Source: Whitmania pigra (Eukaryota; Annelida; Clitellata; Hirudinida; Haemopidae). From it: a DNA stretch of 64,000 nucleotides. Under the pieces are notes generated by a model. That model ran no database searches, was not told the DNA's origin, and saw nothing but the letters and a program-made list of their open reading frames with translations. Position 1 is the first letter of the stretch, and each line of letters starts with the position of its first letter. Of this stretch, positions 49,097 to 61,659 are shown piece after piece. The DNA is taken from assembly GCA_021613335.1 (NCBI GenBank), contig JAJTWR010000454.1, positions 260,001-324,000 on the forward strand, in the 5' to 3' direction. The translations under genes and the position numbers were made by a program.

Positions 49097-50991
49097 ATGC
49101 TTTTCGGTATATCTCGGACGTTTTCATTCTTTAATTTGGTTTGAAGTTCGATGCTTGCGATCGCCACGTACGTGAATCAGTGATGACGATGACGGTCTTT
49201 AATCTGTAACTCAATGACGACGAGGGAATTGATGACATTGAGGAAAGTGCAGTCAGTTTTAGACTTTCTTATCTTAATTATAGTGCATTATTTTGAGAGC
49301 AGAAAAATTTAAAATTCATTTGATGTGCCACCCCATTTTTAGCACCCAGAGTCTTTTGTTATTTGCCTGCCACCATTATATGCCTCTGCAAATGTTACCA
49401 TCAGAAACATTTATTTAATTGCTGGTTGTTGTCCAAACTCTTGTGAACGACACGCTCGCCTCTTTGTTTCTGAGCTTGCATTGCCAGCAATAGTCAGCTC
49501 TATTTATAAGCAACTACATCAACTGTTGTGACACTTCTGAAAAATCAGCAACTATTTTTTGTGAGAATATTTCTTGGATTTCATCTCAAGATTTGTGACA
49601 TTGCAAATTGATGTTTCGTCGAAACTCGTCTGCTCCACATCCCTCCAAGGATTCATATCATCGCAGCTTTGTTTTAGTCGTTGGGTCTCATTTCTGCACT
49701 TTAATTAAGAAAATAATTTTCTTTGTGACGCAAGGAAGGTCGTTTTGACTGGTGGAATAGCTCCGGAAATTTTCCAGAACATTGTTTTGTTCTGCTCGAT
49801 TGCACACTTTTCGTTCATCTTTTGCTTTTTGAAGTCTTCGAAAAAACAAACTTGAAACAATCTGAATACATTTCAGTACTCATCGCTCTCATGATTTCCT
49901 CATCACCAAGGATAACATCCTCAGATTTTACCGAAAGTTTTGTTCGCAACAAAATTCTAACAAATTGGAAGTGTGTGCGATCAATATTGTTATTTGATCT
50001 TTATGTTTCAATTGCAGCAACAACACAATCACCTTCTGTGGTCATCACAAACCATCGTTTATTCGTGCAGAATTCCACAAGTAATTACGTCGATTAAGCG
50101 ATTTTTACCGTGCCCTAAAACAGTTGCAGATGAAAAGTTGAGACGAATTTTGTCAAAAACAAAGAATTCAAAATGCTTATCAGGTGAGTGCTCATAATTA
50201 TGCTTGGATATTAAAAAATCTTGATTGTAGAAGATAAATAATAACCGTGGTCGAAGATTTTGTCGGAATCCTCGAAAAGCCGCAATTAACGACACTGTTC
50301 GATCAAGAGGTGCTCCAAAATGGGGAATCGAGGGTAACATCAAATGTGGTAACATAAATATCAAATGTCTGCTCGTGGAGTGCAGTGCAAGTAATGGCTT
50401 TAGAGAGATATTAAGCTTAAAACAAGCACTATCATGCTCAAAGTTAGTCTGTCAACAAAAGGCATTAAGGCATCAATTAAAAAGCCATTTGAGGTTACAG
50501 AGGAAAAATCTGTCATCACAAAAGATGATTTATCATCCCACAAATACATTCTTGAACCAATTGGAATTGTTTCAACAAAGAAAGAACATTCAATGGAATT
50601 ATCACAAACTTCAGCCGGTGAGGTCCATTTGAAGCATTGCGTGGAATTTAAGAAAGTTAACCCTGGCTCGTAACAGTGCAAATATTAGCAGCAACGAGCA
50701 GAAAACAATTGATGTAAATGATGGTAAAAATACAATTAATTAATTAATTTGCCTGCTACTTATGTAATGTTTCAAAAATAACATCATCAGATGTGAACAA
50801 AAGCCTTGCACTGATTACACAAATGGAATGATGTCTCGAAAATGTGTCCAACCACTTCTCCATATTCTTGTATATGTCGTGAGACGAGAGGAATTAAATT
50901 CGGGAATATTTCAACAAAATGAACAATTGAGTGGAAGTGAATGGTTCCACGTAATTAGATGCAAAGCTGAGGATGATGATGATCATCATCA
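49097..50991. other. Spacer with a possible small plus-strand gene
   Basis: Between convergent genes. A frame from about 50024 to 50171 follows a good acceptor (CAATTGCAG), is rich in Lys/Ser/Leu and stops at a strong donor (TCAG/GTGAGT). A second protein-like frame lies at 50434-50673, and a short open segment after an acceptor at 50791-50831 ends in a stop. The pieces do not join in phase without an indel. This may be a fast-evolving gene, a pseudogene, or chance. No family recognised. Confidence 0.25.
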
Positions 50992-53900
50992 TTATTGGTG
51001 GCAAGGAGAAGCAAGTATGAAGAGTGGGATGTCTCCATCACTCCAGCCTTCCCCTCCCCGATGACGCAGAAACATTCGTCTGCCCGTGCACGACAGGTCG
51101 GTCTGGCATGGAGAAAAACTTTCCACTTCCTGCAACATTTCCAGTCGAGTGAGTTTCATTCTGGATGAACACGACTGAACAGGGAAAAGCTTTTCTCCGG
51201 TATCAGCAGAAGCGAAGTAGCTCCTACCTTCGGGTTTTCTTACGACGAAACTCTCTTTCCTACCTGCCCACTCGCCGACCTGTGCGAACACTTCGCTTGT
51301 TTCGCTTTCTCCGGAACGGGCATAGTCTTGGAAATTCCAGGAACATTGTGAAATTTCTGAGGCTTTGGCCCGGTTACCCTCGAGGGTTTCAATGCTCTCG
51401 GATAGAAATGGCTTCGACCCGTGGGCTTCCGGGTCGACCGAGTTGTGATTTTTGGACCGGACCTTGCGACCTGAACCGGTGATCGTCGTGTTCTTAAAAG
51501 AATATGCTGGATATCTTTTGATGCTAGAGAAAACACTTTCTTCGTTCTTCAATTCGTCGACTTCTTCGGAGCTCTGAGACGGAGGTGTTCTCAAGGGTGC
51601 CGAAATTTCCAATTCCCTCGATGCATATCTCTGGGTCAGGTTACGTTTCAGCTCCTGCTTGAGAGGCATCATTTCGTGGGTGTGGCTTTTCCATGCTCTA
51701 ACCAATCTGGTTATGTTATCCAGGTTGACCGTTTTCAATTGGACCTCCCTTTCAGAGTTTGAAATGATCCCCACCTGCGCTTCGGATCTCCCGCTCTTCC
51801 GCCTGATCTTGCCTCTGCCACTGAGGCGAATCAATCCGTTCCTGAAGAACGAGAAAGATCCCTCGGGAGATTTTGGTTCCGGTTCACTTGGTTTGAAGGC
51901 CACTTGAAAATAATAACGCCATGTTCTAGTTTCCAATGCCATGGAAATGATATTAGATGCATTCATATTTGAATATTCATATAATGCCTAAAAAACATAG
52001 CCCTTGATGCAATGCATGTTATAAACTTACGAATAGCTTCAGCATTGGCTAACAGCTCTGGATTGGAGGCCGAACATTGGATGTTGTAACCCTGATCGCC
52101 TTCATCGCGGGGAACGTTCGAGTCATCCGTCCACTCAGAAAACATCCAATCACACTGAAAGGAAATAATACATTAGCATTAATTAGTACATCGTATTCCT
52201 TCATCAGCAATTTAAAAATAATAATAAAACACAACATCACATAAATTACATTAAAATAATTTAAATAAATCAGAAATATAAATTACATATTTTATGATGT
52301 TTTCCACTACATCTGTCTGGTATTTCATGTCAGAAAGCATTTGATTGGTTGATTCTGTCCTCGGATGAACCAATGAAGGACCAAACATTATGGCAAGATT
52401 GTGGGCATCCATCTGCATCAAATAAAGCACAACTTTGTAGGTCAGAAGAAAACATGGTTGGTCAAGCTCACCTTATTCTCCGCCTGATTGGCTGCAACAC
52501 GCTTGAGATGATTGGCCAAGTATTTGAACGTTTCTCTATTGGTTGCAGGAAGGTCGAGGAGGTGGAGCTTCAGTTTGATCAATTTTTTTTCTCTATTCAT
52601 GCATTTGGCCGTATGAATGATTTCGTCATAAATTTCTGCAGGCAAAATTAAAAAAAAATCAAACTATTGCTGGTTGTTTGGGTGATCTGCGACCCTCTTT
52701 TTGGTTTTAATAAATAATAAATAAATAAAATATTTTTGGAAAAACTATAAAATTTACTAGCCGGTTATTATGAGAGGTTCAGGAAGTTTCCTAAAAAACA
52801 ACTTGAGGAGACTCCCGATGACGTTCACGTCTTGCCATCTGTCATGTTCGAATGTGATGGAATCTGGATCCTGATTGGCAGTTAAGAATATGTCACATGA
52901 GATGCTATTATCAATTCAGGACAAAATCATAAAATTCAATTAGAAACAAATGCAATGATGAATTATAATAAAAATGTTTCCTCACAAACAACGATTTGAA
53001 GATATAATTCAAGTGTCAGCAACGTTTTGAAATAAATCCTTTTATTTTGGGTCTTCTAATTATTATTATCAAGCATCAACATATCAATTAATAACAAGTT
53101 AAGTACTTTGTTAAGTTCTGAGAGAAGAGCATTGACGCTGGCATTATTCCCAGGTATTCGATAAATGCCTTGACTTGTCAGGCCTAGGTGTTCCACAACA
53201 GTGATGCAAAACTCTACAATTGCAGGGACGTGCTGCAATTTAAATGAAAAAAATTCAATCTTGTTCGCTCAAACAAATCAAATTGCCTTTAATAATGAAC
53301 GACAATATTATAATAATAATAATAACAATTAGGAACAAATTGAGCAACATTTTAAAAAAAAAATTAAATAATAAAATTGGACAATTTATCCAAATAACAA
53401 TTGATTCATTTAATCTATTTAATGATAAATTGCTGCCATCGATTGCGACCTTGTTGTTCGACGACATCGGGCACATTTCGAGCGGAACTCCGAACGTCGC
53501 CACGACAACGGTCGAGCTTTCCTCCTCCTCCTCCTCGGAACTTGTGAAGTGTTTCTTCATGACCTTGATGAACTTTTGCTTCCACGTGGACCAATCGGAA
53601 GACCTGGTCGACGATGGGTGGCCCCAGCTGCTGAGACTCTGATTGGATCTAGAGACTGCCAGAAGATCATCTGGTGATTATGATAACGATGATAAATTTC
53701 ATCTGGAGACGAGACCAGTGTTAAATTAGAATGATCTTGAAAGTCTTGGCGAGTCTCACGAGACATTCCACATTTTGAATATATTCAAATATGAGTAGAC
53801 GCTCATTTGGCTGCAGGATGTTTATGACTTTATGATCTTAGCAGAAGCACTGAGGGAACCGCATTCCCCTATGTAACGCTAATTAATTCAATTACTCCTT

Positions 53901-55607
53901 TAACATGATTAGATAACATCGTTATCAACAATTGTAATCATCATCATTTTTTAACCACTACTCCTCACCTGTGGATTTGTTTCTCATTTTGTTGAGTACT
54001 GGAACTTTGTCGATGGCCCATTTCTTAACCCTGTTAAGATCTTGAAGGAGTTGACCTGAGGCGTGACTCGTTGGACTGTCCTTGACGTTCGACTTGAGGT
54101 GGCTCAGCCTTCTGCGGCCTTTTTGTAATTGTTGCTGCCGGACGACCTTCGTGCGTACCCCGGTCGCGAGGGCGTTCCCCGACACGATCGAATTGAAGAC
54201 CTCCATTTCAAGGTCAGTCTTAGTGTCTTTCTGTGAAAATAGTTAAAAGGTTAATGCAAAAGATAAGTTAATATTCTTCTTCATCGAATGATTGAAATCA
54301 TTAACCGGGATCTTAATATTTGTTTACGTTAATGGATGTGAACTCTTAACTATCCTTCCCTTGATGGTAAAATATTAATTGCTGACCTTCACTCCAAAAA
54401 ACCAGTTCATCCTTCTTATTTGCTCTTTATCTTCTGCTGTCATTGATTTCCTATCAATTAAATTTTTATATTTGCAATTTATTCATAAGTTTTTTTTTAC
54501 TTAAATCTATAATCTCACTTTTTCTAAGTGTCAAAAACTTATTTAAAAAAGTAATTTGTGAAATTTTACATTATAATAAGTAACAAGCACACTTCGAATT
54601 AAATAACACACCTGGTATCTTCATCATGAGGTTGCAGGTTTGCTTAAAAGTAGAATGGATTTTATTCTTAATAAACTATTTAAAATAGTTTTTGCAAGTC
54701 AATATTGACACAGAAATATAGCAATATAAAGTGACCAACCATAGAAAGGCAAGTTTTTGGTAATCGGTGGGTTTTTGCTATCCATTAGGTTGACATATTC
54801 CACACTCTGTCTCTTTGAGAAAGAGCTTTTGCCATCATCATAATCACCATCATCATCATACCTAATGCATTCATTTACTGATGGAATGATGTTGGAAAGC
54901 CTTGATGGGTCACTTAAGAGAGCTGCTTCTATTTCCTCGAGATCCTTTATATTGGAACCTTTGGCCGAAAAGATCTTGACCAACTTTTTCTTTCTCAAAA
55001 TGTCATCCAGAAATCTTTCTGGTGATGGTTCTATTCTTGCCAGTTGCTGAGAACAGGGAATGTCGTCCAACGAGGCAAGCGACTCTGATCTTACTTCTAT
55101 TTCTTCTATGGCTGCAACTGGCTCAACAGCTAAAAACTCCTCGCTTTTCCAACAAACTTTGGCCATCGTTGAAGCATTGCGAGTCAATGCAATCTCATCT
55201 TCTACTGATTCTTTTGTACCGGCATCGTAACTGTAATTTTTGAAGAATACCTTCTTTTCTATTGTCCTTGAAATTGTGGAATAAGATCGTGTATCCGAAG
55301 TTGCAGCATTAGCATTCTCGTCGTCGAATGAAATGGTAGATTTTGAAATGGGGATGGTTATAATGGCATCTATGTCCTCAGGGGGTTTAGTTTGCTGCAA
55401 AGTCGAGACAAAGGCATGATCACTGGGAGCTGAATCCGCGTTTGCTTTATGTTTGAGTTTTCTAGGCATTGGCTGCGGAGTTTGACTTGTTGCGTTCTCG
55501 CTGGCACTTGCAGAAGGGAACATTCCATGGTGTGTAAAATTACGTTTGACACAAAAAGTTGCGGGCTTCGGCTTGATGGAGGGTTTCCCGTTTTTATCTT
55601 CAGGCAT
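50992..55607 (-). CDS. RhoGAP protein, ARHGAP21/23-type GAP domain
   Basis: GTPase-activating protein for Rho-family GTPases. Eleven minus-strand exons: 55607-54740, 54642-54612, 54450-54387, 54230-53969, 53655-53450, 53232-53107, 52870-52762, 52635-52472, 52412-52287, 52154-52031, 51902-50992. They sum to 2991 bases, giving 996 residues in complete phase. Residues 1-410 are disordered with Ser/Glu-rich and basic segments. The RhoGAP domain spans about 465-665: FGVPLEMCP, then GIYRIPGN with the catalytic Arg at about 502, FFRKLPEPL, and [10 protein letters not shown]. These motifs match ARHGAP21/23 most closely. The C-terminal 300 residues are Ser/Arg-rich and disordered. No PDZ or PH domain is present, unlike ARHGAP21/23, and the protein is about half their length. 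Intron 7 appears to use a GC donor (GC-AG). The first in-frame ATG after an upstream stop-poor stretch was taken as start. Confidence 0.85.
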
Positions 55608-56721
55608 GTTTAATGAAAATAATGTACGCCGTTTGTTATTCAAAAAATTTGGTGCCAAAAATCACATGAAACAAATTTCAATATTTTAATAAAATGGGTG
55701 TCTGTCTCATTTGACCAATTAACGAACTTCATAAGCCAGTCACTGTGAAAAAAACTTTAAGAAAACGTTTTGCAAACCCTTATTTTTCATAATAACATTA
55801 AGAAATAACTTCCGTCAAATTACTTGTTTACTCTAGTTAAACAAGACTAAATGTTGATTTCGATGCAAATATACAATTTCTGAAATAAAAATTAATTTTA
55901 AGAGAAATGGCATTTTAGCTTACATTAAAAATTAAATATTATTAAAAATGCAATCAGTCCAAGCGGAAATCGTCACTCCTTCAATTAATAATATAAATAG
56001 AAGCGCAGGTTCGAATCTCTGGACTGTTTCAATATATTTTAATAATTTAGTATATGGGTTTGGGTTAAAGTTCAATTTTAGAAATAACAATTTAATTTCA
56101 ATATGTTCCGATCAGTGTGTTTTTTATTTAAATTAATTAAATTTAAGTGTGTTTACACATTTTCTATTTTTAATTAATATTCACTCGTTTCTCAATTGAT
56201 TTGATCAAAGTATAAGAAAAATGATCACTAAATTAATTGCCCTTTTTGTAACTTTTTTAACACTCTAAACTTTTTTTACTAAACTAAACTAAATTTTACT
56301 ATAACTATATACATATTTAAAATAATTATATATATATTTTGTTACATTTTAATTTCTAATTAATGTTCACGTGCCTCCCGATTGGCTTGTAAGCATTTGC
56401 AATGTTATGAAGGATTTTCCAAGTCGCAAAACAAATATTTTTTATTAATACCGCTAGTAAATCAGCAGGCAATCTTGAAAAGCAATAAACAATTTAAATA
56501 CTGAGGTTAAAGAGGCAATGAACGAACTATTTAAACCAAAATAGTTGAAAAGATGCGTGAAATTATTGCAAAATTTTTCTTGGAGCGAAGGAACATTCTT
56601 GAACAAACAGAGCCTTGCTTTTCTCTTGCTTCTTTGTAAGGACGTTTCTGTCTGCTACTTTAACAGAATTCTGGTTGGCGTTGCTGCAGGCATAAAGAAA
56701 ACTGGTCATTTGTCCTTGAAA
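55608..56721. other. Intergenic between RhoGAP and DRC2
   Basis: 1.1 kb of very AT-rich DNA. Both flanking genes are on the minus strand, so this should hold the RhoGAP promoter and the DRC2 3' UTR. ORFs here (55948-56136 and 56545-56742, +) are not supported. Confidence 0.5.
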
Positions 56722-59176
56722 TCAAATTATTATTTTATTTAAATACTTGGAATATTGGCTCTTTGATACTGGATCTTGTAACGACTTCTGGTTGATATGC
56801 ATTGGACTAGATTCCACATCTAAATCACCTCCATTCGAGAGACCGCTCAAGTGATTTTTCAGTTGCAGCCTCAGCTCTTTATTGACTTCTATAAGTTTTT
56901 CTTTTTCTTTTGCCAGAGCGACGTTTTCTAGGGCTACTTTGTTGTATCGCTTCCAAAAATTTTCTTGGTAAGCAAAGTCATTTAGAAGCTGAAAAGAAAG
57001 TTAATTAGATATTCTTCAGAAAGGATAAATAATCATAAATTTATAAGTTAAATAGGTTTACTTTCATAAAATATTGGATAAAAAATTCCAATTGTACCTT
57101 TGTTAAGGGTTCCTTTGGTTCTTCTGTCAGGAAATCATTGATAATTCTGAGCTCTGCTTCTGTCAGGGAGCTCTGATAAAATGGCAAGACTTTTTCATGC
57201 TCACTCTCCAGTTTCCTACATCTTTCTGCTGCCTTGAGAATATTCTCACCCTAACATGCAGTACTAACTCATTAAAAACTTATTTAAATTAAAATGCAAG
57301 GGATACGAATAAAGTTGGATCTTAAAATCACACAAGAATGCCATACATAAAAAAAATTATTGAATCCTGCAATCAGTGATAAACTCTTTAAAAATGTTAT
57401 ATTGACGAACGATACTTTGGTTAGCTTCTCCTTCATCTCTGTTATTGCATCTCTTGTGAGGAGGACCAACTTTGTGAGACGTTCTTTTTCAAAGGCCTGA
57501 ACCTCGTCAAGCTTCTTTTTCAGACAAAGAAAGCTCTCTGCCATGACATCTTTCTCCTTGAGAAATATGAAGAAATGAGTGCTTTGATGTTTACAGGAGA
57601 AATTTTAGCATAGTGACATTTTTTCTTTGTCTGTTAAGCACTTTCATCTTACATGTATGATTTCTTTGCATTTTGCATCCCAGTCTCTGGTGACTGACTT
57701 CTTTAATGTCTTCTCTTTCTTGATGTCATTCTTTGGAAAATAACATTCTCCATTACGAAATGCCAAATGAATGTTATCAACTATTAAAGTGTTAATCCAG
57801 AACAGAGAAATATGTTTTGTTTTACCATTCTGTTTTTACCTGCATCTTTTCAATTTTTAATGTCTGGTCTTCAATTTCTTCAGTACTTTTTTCATCTTTT
57901 TCTTTGAGTTCATCAAATCCTTTCTTCCTCTCTTCTGTAGCTTCTTGATATACTTTCATGGCATTTCTGAACTGACCAAGAAGTCCTTCCAATAGATTCT
58001 CCTGCCTCAAACGTAGAGTGTGAACATCTTCAAGATTCTGTGAAGTGAAATCAAATTGATAAATAAATTCTATTATAAAATGTAATGTTTTTTAAACTAA
58101 TTTTTGATTGAAAGCTATTTTCAAAATGGTTGGCATTATTCCAATGAAAAGGGTTAGGGTTAGGGTTATTTTAGTAACTTTTATTTTTTGGACAGATTAA
58201 TTTAAGCAAATTTAATGGAGACTTCACTAACCCTATTTTTCAGTTCATCCATATTGCTTTGAAACTCTGCTCTAGCCTCAGCTTCTTTCTCCAGGAAGGT
58301 CTCCTCCATGGCATAAATGATGTTCTCGAGTCTGAACACTTCCTGTTTGTGTTGCTCCACTATGAAGGATTTTTCAACCTCAAACTCATCTAAGAGCAGA
58401 TCTTGTTGTTCTTTGAAATCTTTATTCATCTTTTGCAGCCTCTTTTTCTGATAGTCTTGGATAAAACAAAATTTCATGAGTAAGGATAATTCTTAATGGT
58501 TCCAGTGAGTGGCCTCTGTCAAAGATCCAGCACTGGTAAATGTGAATTAAAATGTAAAATGTCACATAAATATACATACTGATTAGCTTATCAACACTTT
58601 GCAAATGGTTTCTCTTTGCCATTATGAACTGCTCTTCAGCTTCTGCTATATCCTTTAAAAGTCCCTCTTTAATACTTTCCTTTCTATCCAGACTTCTTTC
58701 AAACACTTGGCTAAGAATTGATAACTCCTTCTTCAATTGCTCTGACTTTGTGGACCTCAAGATCTCAAGCCATTGTGTCTTGATTGCATTAAGGTTGTCA
58801 CTAGCCATTTTTTCTTCTTTTTCCAATTTGTTCTGAAATTATTTTACACGGGATTTTGAAACTACGGGTTAAAAAACATGAATGCATTTGGTTTCCAATT
58901 TATGTCTCAAAACATTTATATTTTTGGTATAGTATTTCAGTTATATGTCAAGGATTACCATTATCGATGTTTGGATATCAATTTGTTACTAGATGATTAT
59001 TTTGTAGATTCATGAAATTTAATATTTAATGTCTAAATTAAAATGACTTTCAAATATTGAGCTAGAAGTTCTTCCTTGTTTCTCTTCAACTCTTCTTCAC
59101 GCAATCTCTGTTCTTCTATTCGAAGCAATTTCTGTTCTTCGGTTAATTTAATTTTTCTGCCTTTTGATTTTCCCAT
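56722..59176 (-). CDS. CCDC65: Dynein regulatory complex subunit 2 (CCDC65)
   Basis: Subunit of the nexin-dynein regulatory complex that links outer doublets in motile cilia and flagella and regulates dynein arms. Eight minus-strand exons: 59176-59048, 58832-58580, 58455-58232, 58037-57840, 57730-57653, 57556-57416, 57250-57098, 56988-56722. They sum to 1443 bases, giving 480 residues, close to the 484 of human CCDC65, with every join in phase. The protein is almost entirely coiled coil. Family landmarks include the Lys/Arg/Glu-rich N-terminus ending in LLAQYLK, the KTQWLEILR region, AEAEEQFIMAKRNHLQSVDK, EVFRLENIIYAMEE, EKVLPFYQSSLTEAE and NFWKRYNKVALE. Its presence shows the organism builds motile 9+2 axonemes somewhere in its life cycle. 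Confidence 0.95.
58151..58168. repeat. Three TTAGGG-type units, interstitial
   Basis: GGGTTAGGGTTAGGGTTA lies in the DRC2 intron between exons 3 and 4. It equals three units of the common animal telomere repeat. Confidence 0.85.
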
Positions 59177-59562
59177 GATTCTCACTTAACTTAAACTTAA
59201 GAAACGGAATGCAAATAAAAATCAGTAGGTCCACAGAGACTTGGGAAAGCTTTAATTTTTGGTAAACACCACAATGCGTTGCTAAGATACATACGTTTCT
59301 GTAATAGGTAACAATGATTTTATAATCTAAGTTATGCATTATTTAAGTTGTTAATTTTTAAATTGACTTTTTTTCTCAATGTGAAGGTTAGTATTTTGTT
59401 TTAAGCACGATGGAATTCTCAAATTTATTAAATCGCGCAAATATAAAATAACGATTAAGTTACGACTAGCCGACTTTGGTAGAAGCTGAGGAGCTACGAG
59501 CACCGCAGCAAAACAGCGAGGAAAGGTGTTTCTTGTGTTCTCACCGAATCCCATAGAGCAGC

Positions 59563-59593
59563 CAGTGCCGGATTAAGAGGAAGGGGGGGGGGG
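59563..59593 (+). mobile_element. Probable terminal fragment of a second hAT element
   Basis: CAGTGCCGGATTAAG followed by a G-rich run is typical of hAT-family termini. If the element at 59602-61651 and one copy of its target duplication are removed, this end continues into GGCCAGGGCCACC. I did not find the matching opposite terminus in the window, so this is likely a fragment. Confidence 0.45.
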
Positions 59594-59601
59594 GGCCAGG
59601 G
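59594..59601. repeat. Target-site duplication, left copy (GGCCAGGG)
   Basis: Eight bases directly before the left terminal inverted repeat, identical to 61652-61659. An 8-bp duplication is the hAT signature. Confidence 0.9.
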
Positions 59602-61651
59602 CAGAGGCGTAGCCTGGGTATTTTGCGCCCGGGGACAAACTATAGAATTGGCGCCCTTTTCCATGTCTATATATTTAATCTTACTGTATTACACTAAATT
59701 TGAAATTGAAATAAAAATCAAATTTTAATGGCACAAGGCATCCATTTAAAAGTGAAAAACCATTCTACAAATAGTAGCGCATCAGTCACCCAATCAGTCA
59801 GTCTAAGATGATTTACATGCATAGTAGTCTAATATTGTCTAAAATAGATTTTTTTTTTTGATTTAACAGTTGCAAACTGATCAATAACGTCATCAAAGTC
59901 TGTTTTCTCAAGCGTTTCTCTTTCTATACTAAGAAGAGCAAGATCACTGAGACGATCCTGTCCCATTGATGCACGCAGATACGACAAAATAAGTTTCAAT
60001 TTGCTGAATGATCGTTCACAGCTTGCAATTGAAACCGCTATTGCTAACAAAATTTGTAGTGAAATTCGAAAATTCGGAAATACGTCGCTTCCATAAAGCA
60101 CAATAAAACCAAGGAGATCCAAAGGAGTTTCTGGTAGAGTTTCAGTTCGCTTTCTCAGCAGCATTCTGGTGAAGAGTTCGTAGCCATTAATGTCCGTGTC
60201 TTAGAAAGTTGCAAAATCTGCACAACTTCGACGAATTTCATCTTCATCTGTGTCAGATGTCAGAAGAGTCTTAACGTCCAGCAGAAATCCAAATTTTGTG
60301 TTCAGGTCTTTGAGTCGTGAAAAACGTGTTGACATCTCCTGTTGAAGACGATCGAACACATTCTTCATAACACGCATTACTTCCTCTTCTGATGGGAGTC
60401 CTGCATCTCTTGCCAGTTCTCCAGGCATTCTCCTACGTCGCCTAATTCTTCTTTCTACCGGAATATCCCATGCTGTGAATTTTGTTCTGGCGTTTTCGAC
60501 CGCAGCCAGGCTCAAATCATCACGAAGCTTGATAAATTCTTGCTCCAAAGATTCAATATCAGTCGCAGCTTCCTTGAAATTTATGGTAGGATCTTGTAGG
60601 CGCTTCTGTGCACGATCAATTTTTCCAAGAACGACATTCCAGAAGTGTAATAAAACTATGAAATTAAAATTCAATATACAGGTCAGTAACTGTTGTGCAC
60701 CACTTCTAGTTTCAGGTGTCATAGTGGAGTCTTCCGATAATTTCCCTAGCAATCCAACTAGTTCATCCAGTCCTTCATGGATAGCTTTAACAGCTTCAGA
60801 TCGTGCACTCCAGCGTGTTTCAGACTCTCTTTTTACTGTTATGGGAAGAGCTCTTTTTAATTCTTCCCAACGAATTGTTGAATGAGAGAAAAACGAATAT
60901 ATGCTTTCAAGTGTTCCAAAAAAAAGTTACGACAACAGGATCTTGCTTAGCTGAATACACACCTGCTAAATTTAAGCTGTGGTTGTCACAGTTGACGAAC
61001 AGTGCTCTAGGATTTCTGTCACATATTCGTTGTTGAAGGCCAGATATATGCCCAGTCATCACCGAAGCATTGTCATAACATTGAGCTCGACAGTCGGCTA
61101 GAGGTATCTCATCAGAATTCAGTCTCTCGACGATGACTTTCTCTAGGCTTGCAGCATCTTTTGAATATATCTCGATATAACCTAAAAATGATTCTTTGAT
61201 TTTTAATACAAACTATTATTTCACGCTTTCACGAATGTTGTTTATCTTTGTCTATATTACAACAACCACAACCAGTCTCTGATAAAAAGTTTTAATATAC
61301 CTTAATAGAGTGTAATCCGTTTTAAACCACAATAAGTTCGTCAACAACTTAGTAGTATTACAGTAGTAGCCACTGCAGAGTGCATGCAGAATCCGTATCC
61401 TGACTGGCAGCAGTGGTGGTGGGCTCACTGAGTTCACTGAGCTGGCAGCAGCATCAACCAGGTCTGGATGGCAGACGTATCAGACGATGGCTCATATCTG
61501 CCCTGCTCCAGCCGCCGCTGTTGGCTAGCTTGTGAGTGTGACCTGTTTTACCAATGTCGCAAAAATTAGGTAACCCTCATTTTGGCGCCCCTGTATCTTG
61601 GCGCCCGGGGACATATGTACCCCCTTGCCCCCCCCCCTAGCTACGCCTCTG
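59602..61651 (-). mobile_element. hAT DNA transposon, 2050 bp, with TIRs and 8-bp TSD
   Basis: The element starts with CAGAGGCGTAGC and ends with its exact reverse complement; beyond these 12 bases the repeats match imperfectly. It is flanked by a perfect 8-bp duplication. Subterminal GGCGCCC and GCGCCCGGGGAC motifs occur at both ends. The minus strand carries a decayed transposase lacking its N-terminal part, so the element is internally deleted and cannot move by itself. The TIRs look intact, so it could still respond to a transposase supplied elsewhere. Located between DRC2 and the gene at the right edge. Confidence 0.9.
59829..61200 (-). pseudogene. hAT transposase remnant (DUF4371/dimerisation type)
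   Basis: Read on the minus strand, the remnant begins with an RNase H-like segment containing QCYDNASVMTGHISGLQQ and CDNHSLNL, continues through a helical middle, and ends with the hAT dimerisation motif SIASCERSFSKLKLI. This resembles ZMYM-type/DUF4371 transposases. Two lesions are visible. A one-base frame change lies in a run of eight T (minus strand) near 60917-60924, and an in-frame TAA stop at about 60202-60204 separates the 60201-60752 frame from the 59829-60164 frame. The N-terminal zinc-finger part is missing. It is therefore not functional as it stands. No host intron is evident. Confidence 0.85.
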
Positions 61652-61659
61652 GGCCAGGG
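61652..61659. repeat. Target-site duplication, right copy (GGCCAGGG)
   Basis: Identical to 59594-59601 and directly abuts the right TIR. Confidence 0.9.

Noticed and set aside
52651..52660. A-run downstream of RhoGAP exon 8 read as a retrotransposon tail
   Set aside because: On the coding strand it is the pyrimidine tract of the exon 8 acceptor.
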